This document shows positions 12,291 to 27,290 of a stretch of DNA of 64,000 bases, piece after piece (within the stretch, counting starts at the first letter, position 1; each line of letters opens with the position of its first letter). The stretch comes from Artemia franciscana (taxonomy: Eukaryota > Arthropoda > Branchiopoda > Anostraca > Artemiidae). A program made the position numbers and the translations under genes. The notes beneath the pieces were generated by a model. That model was not told the origin of the DNA. It worked only from the letters and a program-made list of their open reading frames with translations, and did no database searches. The stretch lies in contig NC_088873.1 of NCBI RefSeq assembly GCF_032884065.1, positions 2,964,563-3,028,562 on the forward strand, given 5' to 3'.

Positions 12291-12441
12291 ACATTGTAGA
12301 ATTTCAAACGTTGAAATAATGTTGACTCAAGTGAATTACAAACAATGCCGTTTAACAAAGTTTCAAGAGCATTTTCCCACCTATTTGATTTTGGTTTCTT
12401 TTAAGCATCAAACAAGAAAAACACCTTATTAAATGAGATGA

Positions 12442-13011
12442 AAAAAGAAGACACGAAATGCTTCTGAAAAAGGCATATTGGATAGTGATAGTGATAATGA
12501 TAGTTATAGTAAAGCCAGATTGGATATTCGTCAGCTGCTGCTAAGCAATGGGGCAGACCCGAATATAAATGATGATAACGAAAAAACAGCTTTGCATTAT
12601 GCTTCTGAAAAAGGCACATTGGATAGTGATAGTGATAGTGATAGTGATAGTGATAGTGATAGTAAAGCCAGATTGGATATTCGTCAGCTGCCTTATGTTT
12701 CTGAAGAAGGCAGATTGGATATTTGTCAGCTGCTGCTAAGCAATGGGGCAGACTCAAATCTGAAAGATAATGAGGAAAAAACAACTTTGCATTATGCTTC
12801 TGAAAATGGCGGATTGGATATTTGTAAGCTGCTGCTAAGCAATGGTACTGACCCGAATCTGAAAGATTATAAGAAAAAAACAACTTTGCATTATGTTTCT
12901 GAAGAAGGAAGATTGGATTTTTGTCAGCTGCTGCTAAGCAATGGGGCAGACCCGAATCTGAAAGATAGTGTGAAAAAACAGCTTTACATTATGTTACTCC
13001 CTGCTTCTTGA
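12442..13011 (+). pseudogene. Ankyrin-repeat fragment with Ser-Asp expansion
   Basis: An open frame of about 190 codons after the TGA at 12439 holds about four ankyrin units of the form KTTLHYAS-EEGRLDICQLLLSNGADPNLKD. Ankyrin repeats bind protein partners; nothing here identifies a specific gene. There is no convincing start codon. Two units are interrupted by GATAGT hexanucleotide expansions (12480-12510 and about 12622-12663) encoding Ser-Asp runs, which break the ankyrin fold. The last unit loses one base near 12970, turning the expected KTALHYV into KQLYIML, and stops at 13009-13011. Helitron sequence starts at once. It could be a captured gene fragment or a decayed exon. Confidence 0.7.
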
Positions 13012-13792
13012 GCCCCCCAAGCCCTCCCCGCGCGCGTAAGTTGTTACGCGCCATATTAGTTACGCGCCATTGTAGTTGTGTCCCTATGTCCAGCCTGTGA
13101 ATATAGATAGATATGTATATAAATATATGTTTTTAGCTACGTAAAACTTGCGAATATACAACATTCTTTGCTGTCCAATTGTCTGTGCATATAAATAGAT
13201 TGTCAGGTCTACCGACTCTTGAACATGCAAAACATAATGGTCCATGGGAAAACAATCCGTATTCAGATCTATACTTTATGATTCTAATGATTGCCCTTGA
13301 GCTTTGTTGATGGTGATGGCTAATCGACCATTCCCTGTGTCGCCGTCGTCATTTATGTATCCCCCTGCTCCCCGGCGTCTCCTTTGTAGTTGTGTCCCTG
13401 TGTCCCGGTCTTCATTTATATTCCCTGTGTCCCGGTCGTCATATGTGTCCCAGTGTCCCAGTCTGTGATTTCTTTTTGAGTGTCCCGGGCGTCATTTATA
13501 TTCCTTGTGTCCCGGTGTCCCGGTCGTCATTTATATCCCCCTGTGCCCCCGGCGTCGCCATTGTAGTTGTGTCCCGGTGATGGTGATTGCTAATCGAACA
13601 TTCCTTTTGTCCCGGTCGCTTTCTCTTTGAGTGTCGTCATTTATATTCCCTATGTGCCGGTGTCCCGGTCATCATTTGTGTCCCAATGTCCCGGTTTGTA
13701 ATTTCGTCAGTTGAAAACATGACGTCAGTCAACACACAAACATGACGTCACCTGACAGACAGATCCTTAGACAACTTATTTTTATATATATA
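13012..13792 (-). mobile_element. Helitron copy, hairpins lost at the 3' end
   Basis: Minus orientation. The 3' domain starts inside the poly-C stretch and has lost both terminal hairpins. It keeps the TTACGCGCC inverted repeat, a short AT tract, the helicase remnant (about 13130-13325), the minisatellite (about 13340-13700) and the 5' end (TGACGTCA-like sites, CAGACAGATCC, TTATTTTTATATATATA) at 13792. It carries almost no A-rich array, so it is among the shortest copies. The next Helitron's CTAG follows directly at 13793. Confidence 0.8.
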
Positions 13793-13958
13793 CTAGCTGT
13801 TGGGGTGGCGCTTCGCGCCACCCCAACACCTAGTTCGTGGGGGCGCTTCGCGCCCCCCCCAAGCCCCCCCACGCGCGTAAGTCGTTACGCGCCATATTAG
13901 TTACGCGCCATTGTAGTTGTGTCCCTATGTCCCACCTGTGAATATATATATATATATA
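13793..13958 (-). mobile_element. Helitron 3' domain, followed by (AT)n
   Basis: Complete double-hairpin 3' domain in minus orientation. CTAG at 13793-13796 abuts the 5' end of the preceding copy with no spacer. It then runs into a short (AT)n in which the next copy is inserted. Confidence 0.85.
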
Positions 13959-16288
<2,330 letters not shown>

Positions 16289-18994
16289 GATATATATATG
16301 GTTTTAACTACATAAAACTTGCGAATATACAACATTCTTTGCTGTCCCATTGTCTTTGCATATAAATAGATTGTCAGGTTTACCGACTCTTGAACATGCA
16401 ACATATAATGGTCCATGGGAAAACAATCTGTATTCAGATCTATACCTCATGATTCTAATGATTGCCCTTGAGCTTTGTTGATGGTGATTGCTAATCGACC
16501 ATTCCCTGTCCCGGTGTCCCGGTCGTCATTTACATCCCCCTGTTTCCCCCGGTGTCCCCGTTGTAGTTGTGTCCCTGTGTCCCGGTCGTCATTTATATTC
16601 CCTGTGTCCCGGTCGTCATTTGTATCCCGGTGTCCCGGTCTGTATATACATTCGTTTTTTAGTTTTGTTTTTCTCCTTTATTTTTTTTCTTTTTTTTTCT
16701 TTTTTAGCTTATTTAGATTTTTAGATTTTTTAGTTTTTTTATTAGTTTTTAGTTTTTTTTTTCTTTTTAGTTTTTTTGTCCCGGTCGTCATTTATATCCC
16801 CCTGTGTCCCCGTTGTAGTTGTGTCCCTGTGTCCCGGTCGTCATTTATATTCCCTGTGTCCCGGTCGTCATTTGTATCCCGGTGTCCCGGTCTGTATATA
16901 CATTCGTTTTTTAGTTTTGTTTTTCTCCTTTATTTTTTTCCTTTTTTTTTCTTTTTTAGCTTATTTAGATTTTTAGATTTTTAGTTTTTTTATTAGTTTT
17001 TAGTTTTTTTTTCTTTTTAGTTTTTTTGTCCCGGTCGTCATTTATATCCCCCTGTTTCCCCCGGTGTCCCCGTTGTAGTTGTGTCCCTGTGTCCCGGTCG
17101 TCATTTATATTCCCTGTGTCCTGGTCGTCATTTGTATCCCGGTGTACCGGTCTGTATATACATTCGTTTTTTAGTTTTGTTTTTCTCCTTTATTTTTTTC
17201 CTCTTTTTTTCTTTTTTAGTTTATTTAGATTTTTAGATTTTTTAGTTTTTTTATTAGTTTTTAGTTTTTTTTTCTTTTTAGTTTTTTTGTAGTTTTTACC
17301 TTCTTTTTAGTTTTGTTAATTTTTTTTTTTACTTATGTCCTGGTCGTCATTTATACTCCCTGTGTCCCGGTGCTTTGTTGATTGCTAATCGAACATTCCT
17401 TTTGTCCTGGTCGCTTTCTCTTTGAGTGTCGTCATTTATTTTTTTCATTTTTAGTTCTTTTAGTTTTTACCTTTTTTAGTTTTTTTTAGTTTTTTAGATG
17501 AAAATTTTTTTTAGTTTTTTCCTTTTTTTCTTTTTAGTTTTTTATTGGTTTTTACCTTTATGTTAGCTTATTTTTCAGTTTTTTCCTTTTTTTTAGTTTT
17601 TTTTATTTTTTATTTTTTTTAGTTTTTTACCTTTTTTTAGTTTTTTTAGTTTTTTTAGTTTTTTTAGTTTTTTAGCTTTTTTACTTTTTTTATTAGTTTT
17701 TAGTTTTTTTGTAGTTTTTGCCTTTTTTTAGTTTTTTCAGTTTTTTTTAGTTTTTTATTGGTTTTTACCTTTATTTTAACTTATTTTTCAGTTTTTTCCT
17801 TTTTTTTTAGTTTTTTTTAGTTTTTAGTTTTTTTAGTTTTTTACCTTTTTTTAGTTTTTTAGTTTTTTAGTTTTTTAGCTTTTTTATTTTTTTTATTAGT
17901 TTTTAGTTTCTTTTTGTAGTTTTTGCCTTTTTTTTAGTTTTTTTAGTTTTTTAGCTTTTTTATTAGTTTTTAGTTTTTTTTGTAGTTTTTGCCTTTTTTT
18001 AGTTTTTTTAGTTTTTTAGCTTTTTTATTTTTTTTATTAGTTTTTAGTTTTTTTTGTAGTTTTTGCCTTTTTTTAGTTTTTTCAGTTTTTGACGTCACCT
18101 GATCCAGTTTTTTCAGGTGACGTCACCTGATCCACGATCCACAGATCCACAGACAACTTATTTTTATATATATAGATAGTTTTTTTTTTTTACTTATGTC
18201 CTGGTCGTCATTTATACTCCCTGTGTCCCGGTGCTTTGTTGATTTCTAATCGAACATTCCTTTTGTCCTGGTCGCTTTCTCTTTGAGTTTCGTCATTTAT
18301 TTTTTTCTTTTTTAGTTCTTTTAGTTTTTACCTTTTTTAGTTTTTTTTAGTTTTTTAGATGAAAATTTTTTTAGTTTTTTCCTTTTTTTCTTTTTAGTTT
18401 TTTATTGGTTTTTACCTTTATTTTAGCTTATTTTTCATTTTTTTCCTTTTTTTTATTTTTTTTTTATTTTTTATTTTTTTTAGTTTTTTACCTTTTTTTA
18501 GTTTTTTTAGTTTTTTTTAGTTTTTTAGCTTTTTTACTTTTTTTATTAGTTTTTAGTTTTTTTTTTTAGTTTTTGCCTTTTTTTAGTTTTTTCAGTTTTT
18601 TTTTTAGTTTTTTATTGGTTTTTACCTTTATTTTAGCTTATTTTTCAGTTTTTTCCTTTTTTTTTTAGTTTTTTTTAGTTTTTAGTTTTTTAGTTTTTTA
18701 CCTTTTTTATTTTTTTTATTAGTTTTTAGTTTTTTTTGTAGTTTTTGCCTTTTTTTAGTTTTTTTAGTTTTTTAGCTTTTTTATTAGTTTTTAGTTTTTT
18801 TTTGTAGTTTTTGCCTTTTTTTAGTTTTTTTAGTTTTTTAGCTTTTTCATTTTTTTTATTAGTTTTTATTTTTTTTTGTAGTTTTTGCCTTTTTTTAGTT
18901 TTTTCAGTTTTGACGTCACCTGATCCAGTTTTTTCAGGTGACGTCACCTGATCCATCCACAGACAGACAGACAACTTATTTTTATATATATAGA
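16289..18994 (-). mobile_element. Composite Helitron type I, 5' portion
   Basis: It begins in (AT)n, then the helicase remnant (about 16305-16500), three minisatellite arrays (about 16505-16640, 16776-16895, 17026-17155), long T-rich arrays, an inner 5' end at 18176, a second internal segment and the outer 5' end at 18994 with CAGACAGACAG and GGTGACGTCACC. The missing 3' domain is best explained as 13959-14242, displaced by the 14243-16288 insertion. It meets a plus-strand copy head to head at 19014. Confidence 0.75.
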
Positions 18995-19013
18995 TAGATA
19001 GATAGAAGATATA

Positions 19014-20556
19014 TCTATATATATAAAAATAAGTTGTCTGTGGATGGATGGATGGATGGATGTGTCAGGTGACGTCACCTGAAAAAACTGGATCAGGTGA
19101 CGTCAAAACTGAAAAAACTAAAAAAAGGCAAAAACTACAAAAAAAACTAAAAACTAATAAAAAAAATAAAAAAGCTAAAAAACTAAAAAAACTATAAAGG
19201 TAAAAACCAATAAAAAACTAAAAAAAAAACTGAAAAATCTAAAAAAAGGCAAAAACTACAAAAAAAACTAAAAACTAATAAAAAAAGTAAAAAAGCTAAA
19301 AAACTAAAAAAACTAAAAAAAGGTAAAAAACTAAAAAAAATAAAAAATAAAAAAAACTAAAAAAAAGGAAAAAACTGAAAAATAAGCTAAAATAAAGGTA
19401 AAAACCAATAAAAAACTAAAAAAAAAAGGAAAAAACTAATAAATGACGACACTCAAAGAGAAAAAAAAGGCAAAAACTACAAAAAAAACTAAAAACTAAT
19501 AAAAAAAATAAAAAAGCTAAAAAACTAAAAAAACTAAAAAAAGGCAAAAACTACAAAAAAAACTAAAAACTAATAAAAAAGCTAAAAAACTAAAAAAACT
19601 AAAAAAAAGGCAAAAACTACAAAAAAACTAAAAACTAATAAAAAAAATAAAAAAGCTAAAAAACTAAAAAAAACTAAAAAAACTAAAAAAAGGTAAAAAA
19701 CTAAAAAAACTAAAAACTAAAAAAAACTAAAAAAGGTAAAAACTAAAAGAACTAAAAAAGAAAAAAATAAATGACGACACTCAAAGAGAAAGCGACCAGG
19801 ACAAAAGGAATGTTCGATTAGCAATCAACAAAGCACCGGGACACAGGGAGTATAAATGACGACCCGGGGGAAACAGGGGGATATAAATGACGACCGGGAC
19901 AAAAAAACTAAAAAGAAAAAAAAAACTAAAAACTAATAAAAAAACTAAAAAATCTAAAAATCTAAATAAGCTAAAAAAGAAAAAAAAAGGAAAAAAATAA
20001 AGGAGAAAAACAAAACTAAAAAACGAATGTATATACAGACCGGGACACCGGGATACAAATGACGACCGGGACCCGGGACACAGGGAATATAAATGACGAC
20101 CGGGACACAGGGACACAACTACAACGGGGACACCGGGGGAAACAGGGGGATGTAAATGACGACCGGGACACCGGGACAGGGAATGGTCGATTAGCAATCA
20201 CCATCAACAAAGCTCAAGGGCAATCATTAGAATCATGAGGTATAGATCTGAATACAGATTGTTTTCCCATGGACCATTATATGTTGCATGTTCAAGAGTC
20301 GGTAAACCTGACAATCTATTTATATGCAAAGACAATGGGACAGCAAAGAATGTTGTATATTCGCAAGTTTTACGTAGTTAAAACCATATATATATATCTA
20401 TCTATATTCACAGGTGGGACATAGGGACACAACTACAATGGCGCGTAACTATTATGGCGCGTAACGACTTACGCGCGCGGGGGGGCTTGGGGGGGGCGCG
20501 AAGCGCCCCCACCAACTAGGTGTTGGGGTGGCGCGAAGCGCCACCCCAACAGCTAG
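19014..20556 (+). mobile_element. Complete Helitron copy
   Basis: 5' end TCTATATATATAAAAATAAG at 19014, GGAT repeats, CAGGTGACGTCACCTG palindrome, A-rich arrays (about 19100-19780), minisatellite (about 19795-20180), helicase remnant (about 20185-20382), short (AT)n and the triple-hairpin 3' domain ending in CTAG at 20553-20556. It is followed by T and an AT tract, as expected for insertion between A and T. Nearly the same sequence recurs at 24183-26070 in the same orientation. Confidence 0.9.
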
Positions 20557-20584
20557 TATATATATATATATATATATATATCTA

Positions 20585-21028
20585 TCTATATATATAAAAA
20601 TAAGTTGTCTGTGGATGGATGGATGGATGGATGTGTGGATGGATGTGTCAGGTGACGTCACCTGAAAAAACTGGATTAGGTGACGTCAAAACTGAAAAAA
20701 CTAAAAAAAGGCAAAAACTACAAAAAAAACTAAAAACTAATAAAAAAAATAAAAAAGCTAAAAAACTAAAAAAACTATAAAGGTAAAAACCAATAAAAAA
20801 CTAAAAAAAAAACTGAAAAAACTAAAAAAAGGCAAAAACTACAAAAAAAAACTAAAAACTAATAAAAAAAGTAAAAAAGCTAAAAAACTAAAAAAACTAA
20901 AAAAACTAAAAAAAGGTAAAAAACTAAAAAAAATAAAAAATAAAAAAAAACTAAAAAAAAGGAAAAAACTGAAAAATAAGCTAAAATAAAGGTAAAAACC
21001 AATAAAAAACTAAAAAAAAAAAGGAAAA
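20585..21028 (+). mobile_element. Helitron 5' segment, truncated
   Basis: 5' end at 20585 after a 28-bp AT spacer, GGAT repeats with a GTGT interruption, the TGACGTCA palindrome pair, and A-rich arrays up to about 21028. There it joins the GATC-rich block at ATTAAATAAG. The 3' part is missing. The AT tract holding this 5' end is the one into which the copy ending at 20556 opens. Confidence 0.8.
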
Positions 21029-22129
21029 AATTAAATAAGAAATAGTCGTTTTCCCAATTTGACCGTTTGGGGGGGGGGCAGTTTTCTTATAACTTTTCGA
21101 AGCACTTAATTATAACAAGAGATAAGAGCTCATATGGCGCTTGTCAAGAGGCCAGACGAGCCAAGAGCTCATAGGGTATGAGCTGTAGCAAAATTCTAAG
21201 AATCAATAGATTGATTTAAAAGCAAAATCTGACGCTTAATGCAGGTCGGGATTTAAAATAGGAGCTCTGAGTCACAAGTTCCTTCTAAATATCAAAATTC
21301 ATTAAGATTCGATCACACACTCGAAAGTTATAAACACCTCATTTTTCTACTTTTCCCTCTCCCTTCAACCCCCCCTCCCCGATGGTCTAATTGGGAAAAA
21401 CGACCTAATCAAGTCAATTTGTGCAGCTCCCGGACACGCCTACCAATTTCCATCGCCCTAGCACGTCCAGAAGCACCAAACTCGCCAATGCACTGAACCC
21501 CCACCCCCTAACTCTCTCAAAGAGAGTGAATCTAGTACGGTTACGTCAATCACATATCTACGACATATGCTTATTCTATCCACAAAGTCTCTTTTCGATT
21601 TCTCTACTATAGGCGTTTTCCAAGATCTCCGGTAGGGATTTAAAATGAGAGATCTGAGTCACGAGGTACTTCTAAATATAAAATTTCATTAAGATACGAT
21701 CACTCCTTCGTAAGTTAACATTGCCACATTTTTTTTCTTATTTTTCAGAATTAACCCCTCCCCCCTCAACTCCTCCAAATAGAGCGGCTTGTTCCGGTTA
21801 TGGCAATCAAGTATCTAGGACTGCTGCTTATTTTTCCCACCAAGCTTCATCCAAATCCCTCCAATCTAAGCGTTTTCCAAGATTTTAGGTTTCTCTCTCC
21901 CCCCAACTCCCAAATATGTCACAAGATCAAGAGCGGATCCATTCCGTTTATGTCAATCACGTATTTTGAACTTCTTTTTCTCACCAAGTTTCATCCAGAT
22001 CTCTCCGCTTTAGGTGTTTTCCAAGATTTCCGGTCCCCCCAAATCCCCCCATTAATGACTTTGGATCCGGTCGGGATTTAAAGTAAGAGATCTGAGTTAC
22101 GATGTCTTTCTAAATGGCACAATCTAAAG
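21029..22129 (+). repeat. GATC-rich degenerate tandem-repeat block, copy 3
   Basis: Inverse counterpart of 1772-2862, with high similarity throughout, including the poly-G run after CAATTTGACCGTTTG, CTCATATGGCGCTTGTC and the ATCAAGTATCTAGGACT unit. It runs into the helicase fragment at 22130 through the same junction phrase (GGCACAATCTAAAG then TGCAC). The terminal CACTTGGTTAATACC module is missing on the left, where Helitron sequence abuts. Confidence 0.75.
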
Positions 22130-22550
22130 TGCACTATGGTACACAAAAAATCGCTGGAGGCTCTGGATCAATGTTTGAAAGATTTGCGAGGGAATCCGAA
22201 ACCCTTTGGCAGCACATTAATATTGCTTGCGGGAGATTTTAGGCAAACATTACCTATAATACCTAGATCAACCCCTGCAGACGATATGAATGCTTGCCTG
22301 AAAAATTCTAATTTATGGGCACACGTAAAAACATTAAAATTAACTACAAATATGCGTGTCCGATTGCAAAACGATGACTCTGGTCAAACATTTTCAGATC
22401 AATTGCTGGCAATTGGAAACGGAAAGCTCCCAGTAGACTCAATTTCAGGACGCATACAACTACCTGCTGAATTCTGTAATTTAGTGACGTCCAAATATGA
22501 ATTGATTAAAAAAGTATTTCCGAATATTCTAAACAATTATAAAAATACTA
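22130..22550 (+). pseudogene. Helitron Pif1-like helicase fragment
   Basis: An uninterrupted frame from about 22136 covers the region after Walker B: KKSLEALDQCLKDLRGNPKP, motif III LLAGDFRQTLPIIPRST, TTNMRVRLQNDDSG, and on to FPNILNNYKNT. No Walker A or catalytic arginine region is present. At 22550 it joins a collapsed Helitron hairpin (ACTGTTGGGGTGG then CCCACCCCAG), then (AT)n and a new Helitron at 22604. The same joining point (AAAAATACTA) is seen in the copy at 1380. Confidence 0.85.
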
Positions 22551-22572
22551 ACTGTTGGGGTGGCCCACCCCA

Positions 22573-22603
<31 letters not shown>

Positions 22604-24174
22604 CTAGCTGTTGGGGTGGCGCTTCGCGCCACCCCAACACCTAGTTGGTGGGGGCGCTTCGCGCCCCCCCCAAGCCCCCCCGCGCGCGTAAGTCGTTACG
22701 CGCCATAATAGTTACGCGCCATTGTAGTTGTGTCCCTATGTCCCACCTGTGAATATAGATATATATATATATATATATATGGTTTTAACTACGTAAAACT
22801 TGCGAATATACAACATTCTTTGCTGTCCCATTGTCTTTGCATATAAATAGATTGTCAGGTTATCCCCCTGTTTCCCCCGGTGTCCCCGTTGTAGTTGTGT
22901 CCCTGTGTCCCGGTCGTCATTTATATTCCCTGTGTCCCGGGTCCCGGTCATCATTTGTATCCCGGTGTCCCGGTCTGTATATACATTCGTTTTTTAGTTT
23001 TGTTTTTCTCCTTTATTTTTTTCCTTTTTTTTTCTTTTTTAGCTTATTTAGATTTTTAGATTTTTTAGTTTTTTTTATTAGTTTTTAGTTTTTATTTCTT
23101 TTTAGTTTTTTTGTCCCGGTCGTCATTTATATCCCCCTGTTTCCCCCGGTGTCCCCGTTGTAGTTGTGTCCCTGTGTCCCGGTCGTTATTTATATTCCCT
23201 GTGTCCCGGTCGTCATTTGTATCCCGGTGTACCGGTCTGTATATACATTCGTTTTTTAGTTTTGTTTTTCTCCTTTATTTTTTTCCTTTTTTTTTCTTTT
23301 TTAGTTTATTTAGATTTTTAGATTTTTTAGTTTTTTTATTAGTTTTTAGTTTTTTTTTCTTTTTAGTTTTTTGTAGTTTTTACCTTCTTTTTAGTTTTGT
23401 TAATTTTTTTTTTTACTTGTGTCCTGGTCGTCATTTATACTCCCTGTGTCCCGGTGCTTTGTTGATTGCTAATCGAACATTCCTTTTGTCCTGGTCGCTT
23501 TCTTTTTGAGTGTCGTCATTTATTTTTTTCTTTTTTAGTTCTTTTAGTTTTTACCTTTTTTAGTTTTTTTTTAGTTTTTAGTTTTTTTAGTTTTTTACCT
23601 TTTTTTAGTTTTTTTAGTTTTTTAGCTTTTTTATTTTTTTTATTAGTTTTTAGTTTTTTTGTAGTTTTTGCCTTTTTTTTTAGTTTTTTGTCCTGGTCGC
23701 TTTCTCTTTGAGTGTCGTCATTTATTAGTTTTTTCCTTTTTTTTTTTAGTTTTTTTATTGGTTTTTACCTTTATTTTAGCTTATTTTTCAGTTTTTTCCT
23801 TTTTTTAGTTTTTTTTTATTTTTTATTTTTTTTAGTTTTTTACCTTTTTTTAGTTTTTTTAGTTTTTTTAGTTTTTTAGCTTTTTTACTTTTTTTATTAG
23901 TTTTTAGTTTTTTTTTGTAGTTTTTGCCTTTTTTTAGTTTTTTCAGTTTTTTTTTTAGTTTTTTATTGGTTTTTACCTTTATAGTTTTTTTAGTTTTTTA
24001 GCTTTTTTATTTTTTTTATTAGTTTTTAGTTTTTTTTGTAGTTTTTGCCTTTTTTTAGTTTTTTCAGTTTTGACGTCACCTAATCCAGTTTTTTCAGGTG
24101 ACGTCACCTGACACATCCATCCACACATCCATCCATCCATCCATCCACAGACAACTTATTTTTATATATATAGA
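22604..24174 (-). mobile_element. Helitron type D (internal deletion derivative)
   Basis: Minus orientation, complete: CTAG at 22604, double hairpin, AT tract, a shortened helicase remnant ending at GATTGTCAGGTT (about 22785-22860) joined directly to ATCCCCCTG of the minisatellite, two minisatellite arrays, T-rich arrays, palindrome and 5' end at 24174. The same deletion junction occurs in the copies at 44066, 47691, 52907 (+), 59824 and 61428. Confidence 0.9.
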
Positions 24175-24234
24175 TATATATATCTATATATATAAAAATA
24201 AGTTGTCTGTGGATGGATGGATGGATGGATGTGT

Positions 24235-24250
24235 CAGGTGACGTCACCTG
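24235..24250. promoter_or_regulatory. TGACGTCA-centred 16-bp palindrome in the Helitron 5' end
   Basis: CAGGTGACGTCACCTG is a perfect palindrome containing the CRE/ATF consensus TGACGTCA. A second GGTGACGTCA follows within 30 bp. The arrangement is repeated near almost every 5' end (for example around 15650, 16215, 18115, 18940, 19072, 41610, 42465, 45550, 47535, 49190, 49390 and 52975). Binding by bZIP factors is known for this consensus; a role here is inference. Confidence 0.6.
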
Positions 24251-26005
24251 AAAAAACTGGATCAGGTGACGTCAAAACTGAAAAAACTAAAAAAAGGCAA
24301 AAACTACAAAAAAAACTAAAAACTAATAAAAAAAATAAAAAAGCTAAAAAACTAAAAAAACTATAAAGGTAAAAACCAATAAAAAACTAAAAAAAAAACT
24401 GAAAAAACTAAAAAAAGGCAAAAACTACAAAAAAAACTAAAAACTAATAAAAAAAGTAAAAAAGCTAAAAAACTAAAAAAACTAAAAAAAGGTAAAAAAC
24501 TAAAAAAAATAAAAAATAAAAAAAACTAAAAAAAAGGAAAAAACTGAAAAATAAGCTAAAATAAAGGTAAAAACCAATAAAAAACTAAAAAAAAAAGGAA
24601 AAAACTAATAAATGACGACACTCAAAGAGAAAAAAAAGGCAAAAACTACAAAAAAAACTAAAAACTAATAAAAAAAATAAAAAAGCTAAAAAACTAAAAA
24701 AACTAAAAAAAGGCAAAAACTACAAAAAAAACTAAAAACTAATAAAAAAGCTAAAAAACTAAAAAAACTAAAAAAAAGGCAAAAACTACAAAAAAACTAA
24801 AAACTAATAAAAAAAATAAAAAAGCTAAAAAACTAAAAAAAACTAAAAAAACTAAAAAAAGGTAAAAAACTAAAAAAACTAAAAACTAAAAAAAACTAAA
24901 AAAGGTAAAAACTAAAAGAACTAAAAAAGAAAAAAATAAATGACGACACTCAAAGAGAAAGCGACCAGGACAAAAGGAATGTTCGATTAGCAATCAACAA
25001 AGCACCGGGACACAGGGAGTATAAATGACGACCCGGGGGAAACAGGGGGATATAAATGACGACCGGGACAAAAAAACTAAAAAGAAAAAAAAACTAAAAA
25101 CTAATAAAAAAACTAAAAAATCTAAAAATCTAAATAAGCTAAAAAAGAAAAAAAAAGGAAAAAAATAAAGGAGAAAAACAAAACTAAAAAACGAATGTAT
25201 ATACAGACCGGGACACCGGGATACAAATGACGACCGGGACCCGGGACACAGGGAATATAAATGACGACCGGGACACAGGGACACAACTCCGGTACACCGG
25301 GATACAAATGACGACCAGGACACAGGGAATATAAATGACGACCGGGACACAGGGACACAACTACAACGGGGACACCGGGGGAAACAGGGGGATATAAATG
25401 ACGACCGGGACAAAAAAACTAAAAAGAAAAAAAAACTAAAAACTAATAAAAAAACTAAAAAATCTAAAAATCTAAATAAGCTAAAAAAGAAAAAAAAAGG
25501 AAAAAAATAAAGGAGAAAAACAAAACTAAAAAACGAATGTATATACAGACCGGGACACCGGGATACAAATGACGACCGGGACCCGGGACACAGGGAATAT
25601 AAATGACGACCGGGACACAGGGACACAACTACAACGGGGACACCGGGGGAAACAGGGGGATGTAAATGACGACCGGGACACCGGGACAGGGAATGGTCGA
25701 TTAGCAATCACCATCAACAAAGCTCAAGGGCAATCATTAGAATCATGAGGTATAGATCTGAATACAGATTGTTTTCCCATGGACCATTATATGTTGCATG
25801 TTCAAGAGTCGGTAAACCTGACAATCTATTTATATGCAAAGACAATGGGACAGCAAAGAATGTTGTATATTCGCAAGTTTTACGTAGTTAAAACCATATA
25901 TATATATCTATCTATATTCACAGGTGGGACATAGGGACACAACTACAATGGCGCGTAACTATTATGGCGCGTAACGACTTACGCGCGCGGGGGGGCTTGG
26001 GGGGG

Positions 26006-26815
<810 letters not shown>

Positions 26816-26869
26816 TTTGGACAAAGAATTGTCCTTTTTGGTTTTGGGTCAATCTCTGGCCCGTTTTAG

Positions 26870-27290
26870 TAAGCTATGCAAATCAACTTGGCGTGAAATT
26901 ATGGAAGATCAGTTTTCACTTTCGTTTCCATTCTTTTGGAGAATATTCACAATTTTGGCTATTCAAGTACATGGTTTATCATTTCTTAGTGTATAGCACC
27001 GATGGTTTAGTGGTAGAGCGCAATTTTTTGTTTGCTGTAGCAGAATGGTACTGAGACATTCCTAGAGACATAGGAGATAAAATAGATGAGTATTTCTTTC
27101 AATTAAGTAAAAGTCGAATAAGACGAGTTTTTTTTTAAATTCTTTCTCAAAAGGGATAAATCGAGTCAAATGAGTTAGACAACTTTTCACTAGTAAAACT
27201 TGTATTAGACAACAATGACACTAATTTTCTCGAGAAAAAAGATGGCACAGGAAAACAAATTGAATCAATACAAACAAATATTACGTTATT
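26870..27290 (-). repeat. Duplicated segment with a broken tRNA relic
   Basis: Similar to 55740-56190 in the same orientation. Both carry GGAGAATATTCAC, TATTCAAGTACATGGT, a tRNA-like sequence and TACTGAGACATTCCTAGAG. At 26996-27023 only the first 28 bases of the tRNA remain (GCACCGATGGTTTAGTGG...AGCGC). The next 43 bases, present at 55833-55903, are deleted. Both copies join retrotransposon B reverse transcriptase sequence at the same point, so the pair arose by segmental duplication or as part of one larger element. Confidence 0.75.

Noticed and set aside
12401-12883. Minus-strand frame opposite the ankyrin fragment
   Set aside because: Its HYHYHY run is the reverse reading of the GATAGT expansion; the ankyrin frame is the meaningful one.
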